From JALOAT01 sp041687015 (GTDB taxonomy: Bacteria > Pseudomonadota > Gammaproteobacteria > Thiohalomonadales > Thiohalomonadaceae): 23,337 bases of DNA. Position numbers and translations under genes: made by a program. The notes under the pieces are model-generated. The model worked only from the letters and a program-made list of their open reading frames with translations. It did no database searches and was not told where the DNA came from. Below are positions 23,111 through 23,337 of the stretch, one piece after another. Within the stretch, counting starts at the first letter, position 1, and each line of letters begins with the position of its first letter. Location: contig JAWLCT010000046.1 in NCBI GenBank assembly GCA_041687015.1, positions 1 to 23,337 of the forward strand, in the 5' to 3' direction.

Positions 23111-23337
23111 TTCAGCGTCTCCTTGCTTAGTTTTGCGAAGTTACCGTGCCTGAGAGATGTACTAAAACCCGAGGTCGAATAGCCGCTGACTTGGGGCTGG
23201 CGCGAAAAGATGTGCTGCGAGCGCGACACTGCGGCGGCTTCGAAGGCCGTTGGCCAGCACTGAGTGCGCTCGCTTCCAATCCCTGTTAGACCTTATCCGT
23301 GGGTTCGCGGCCAGGAAGGCAGGAGCGTTTAGCCCTC
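23111..23337. other. Right-end stretch with no supported gene
   Basis: I see no supported gene, repeat or terminator here. A minus-strand frame is open from the window edge to a TAG near 23165, but its translation (Arg/Ala-rich) matches no family I know. It could be the tail of a gene lying outside the window. The 3' part holds the ribosome binding site and presumably the promoter of the 58-residue ORF. Confidence 0.4.

Overview
The window looks like chromosomal DNA of a GC-rich gammaproteobacterium, probably of the Chromatiales/Ectothiorhodospiraceae type. That placement is inferred from gene order (a hisBHAFIE-hinT-tatABC run, a cbb3 oxidase cluster beside fnr, and pilU) and from protein character. 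No rRNA or other marker gene is present to confirm it. There are no tRNAs, phage genes, IS transposases or CRISPR arrays.

Layout. Positions 1-198 hold two tandem copies of a REP-pair (BIME-like) unit. Positions 280-5348 and 5431-9850 (minus strand) hold the complete cbb3 respiratory module. Read in transcription order it is fnr, a 466-bp control region with a well-placed FNR-type site, ccoN, ccoO, ccoQ, ccoP, an unlabelled 33-residue membrane ORF, a strong intrinsic terminator, then ccoG, ccoH, ccoI and ccoS. Fnr senses oxygen loss and should switch on ccoNOQP. CcoG, CcoH, CcoI and CcoS handle copper supply and assembly.

Positions 9987-15610 (plus strand) hold hisB, hisH, hisA, hisF, hisI, hisE, a HIT-family hydrolase gene, tatA, tatB and tatC. 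Most genes touch or overlap, but two palindromic intergenic repeats interrupt the run, between hisA and hisF and between hisF and hisI. One of them appears to have supplied the hisI ribosome binding site. A related repeat with perfect 21-bp arms sits in the convergent gap after tatC.

Positions 15788-19938 (minus strand) encode an RND efflux pump and its lipoprotein adaptor, without an outer-membrane channel. Divergent from these, 20050-22446 (plus strand) carries a PhnD-like periplasmic binding protein, an SRPBCC-fold protein and the twitching-motility ATPase PilU, spaced 1-2 bases apart.

The last ~800 bp are decayed accessory DNA: a truncated, frameshifted gene resembling Imm11-type immunity proteins, and an intact 58-residue ORF with a good ribosome binding site directly upstream of it. 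I found no clearly new multi-gene system. The best candidates for something undescribed are the 33-residue ORF after ccoP, the long folded ccoN leader, and the 58-residue ORF beside the Imm11-like remnant.
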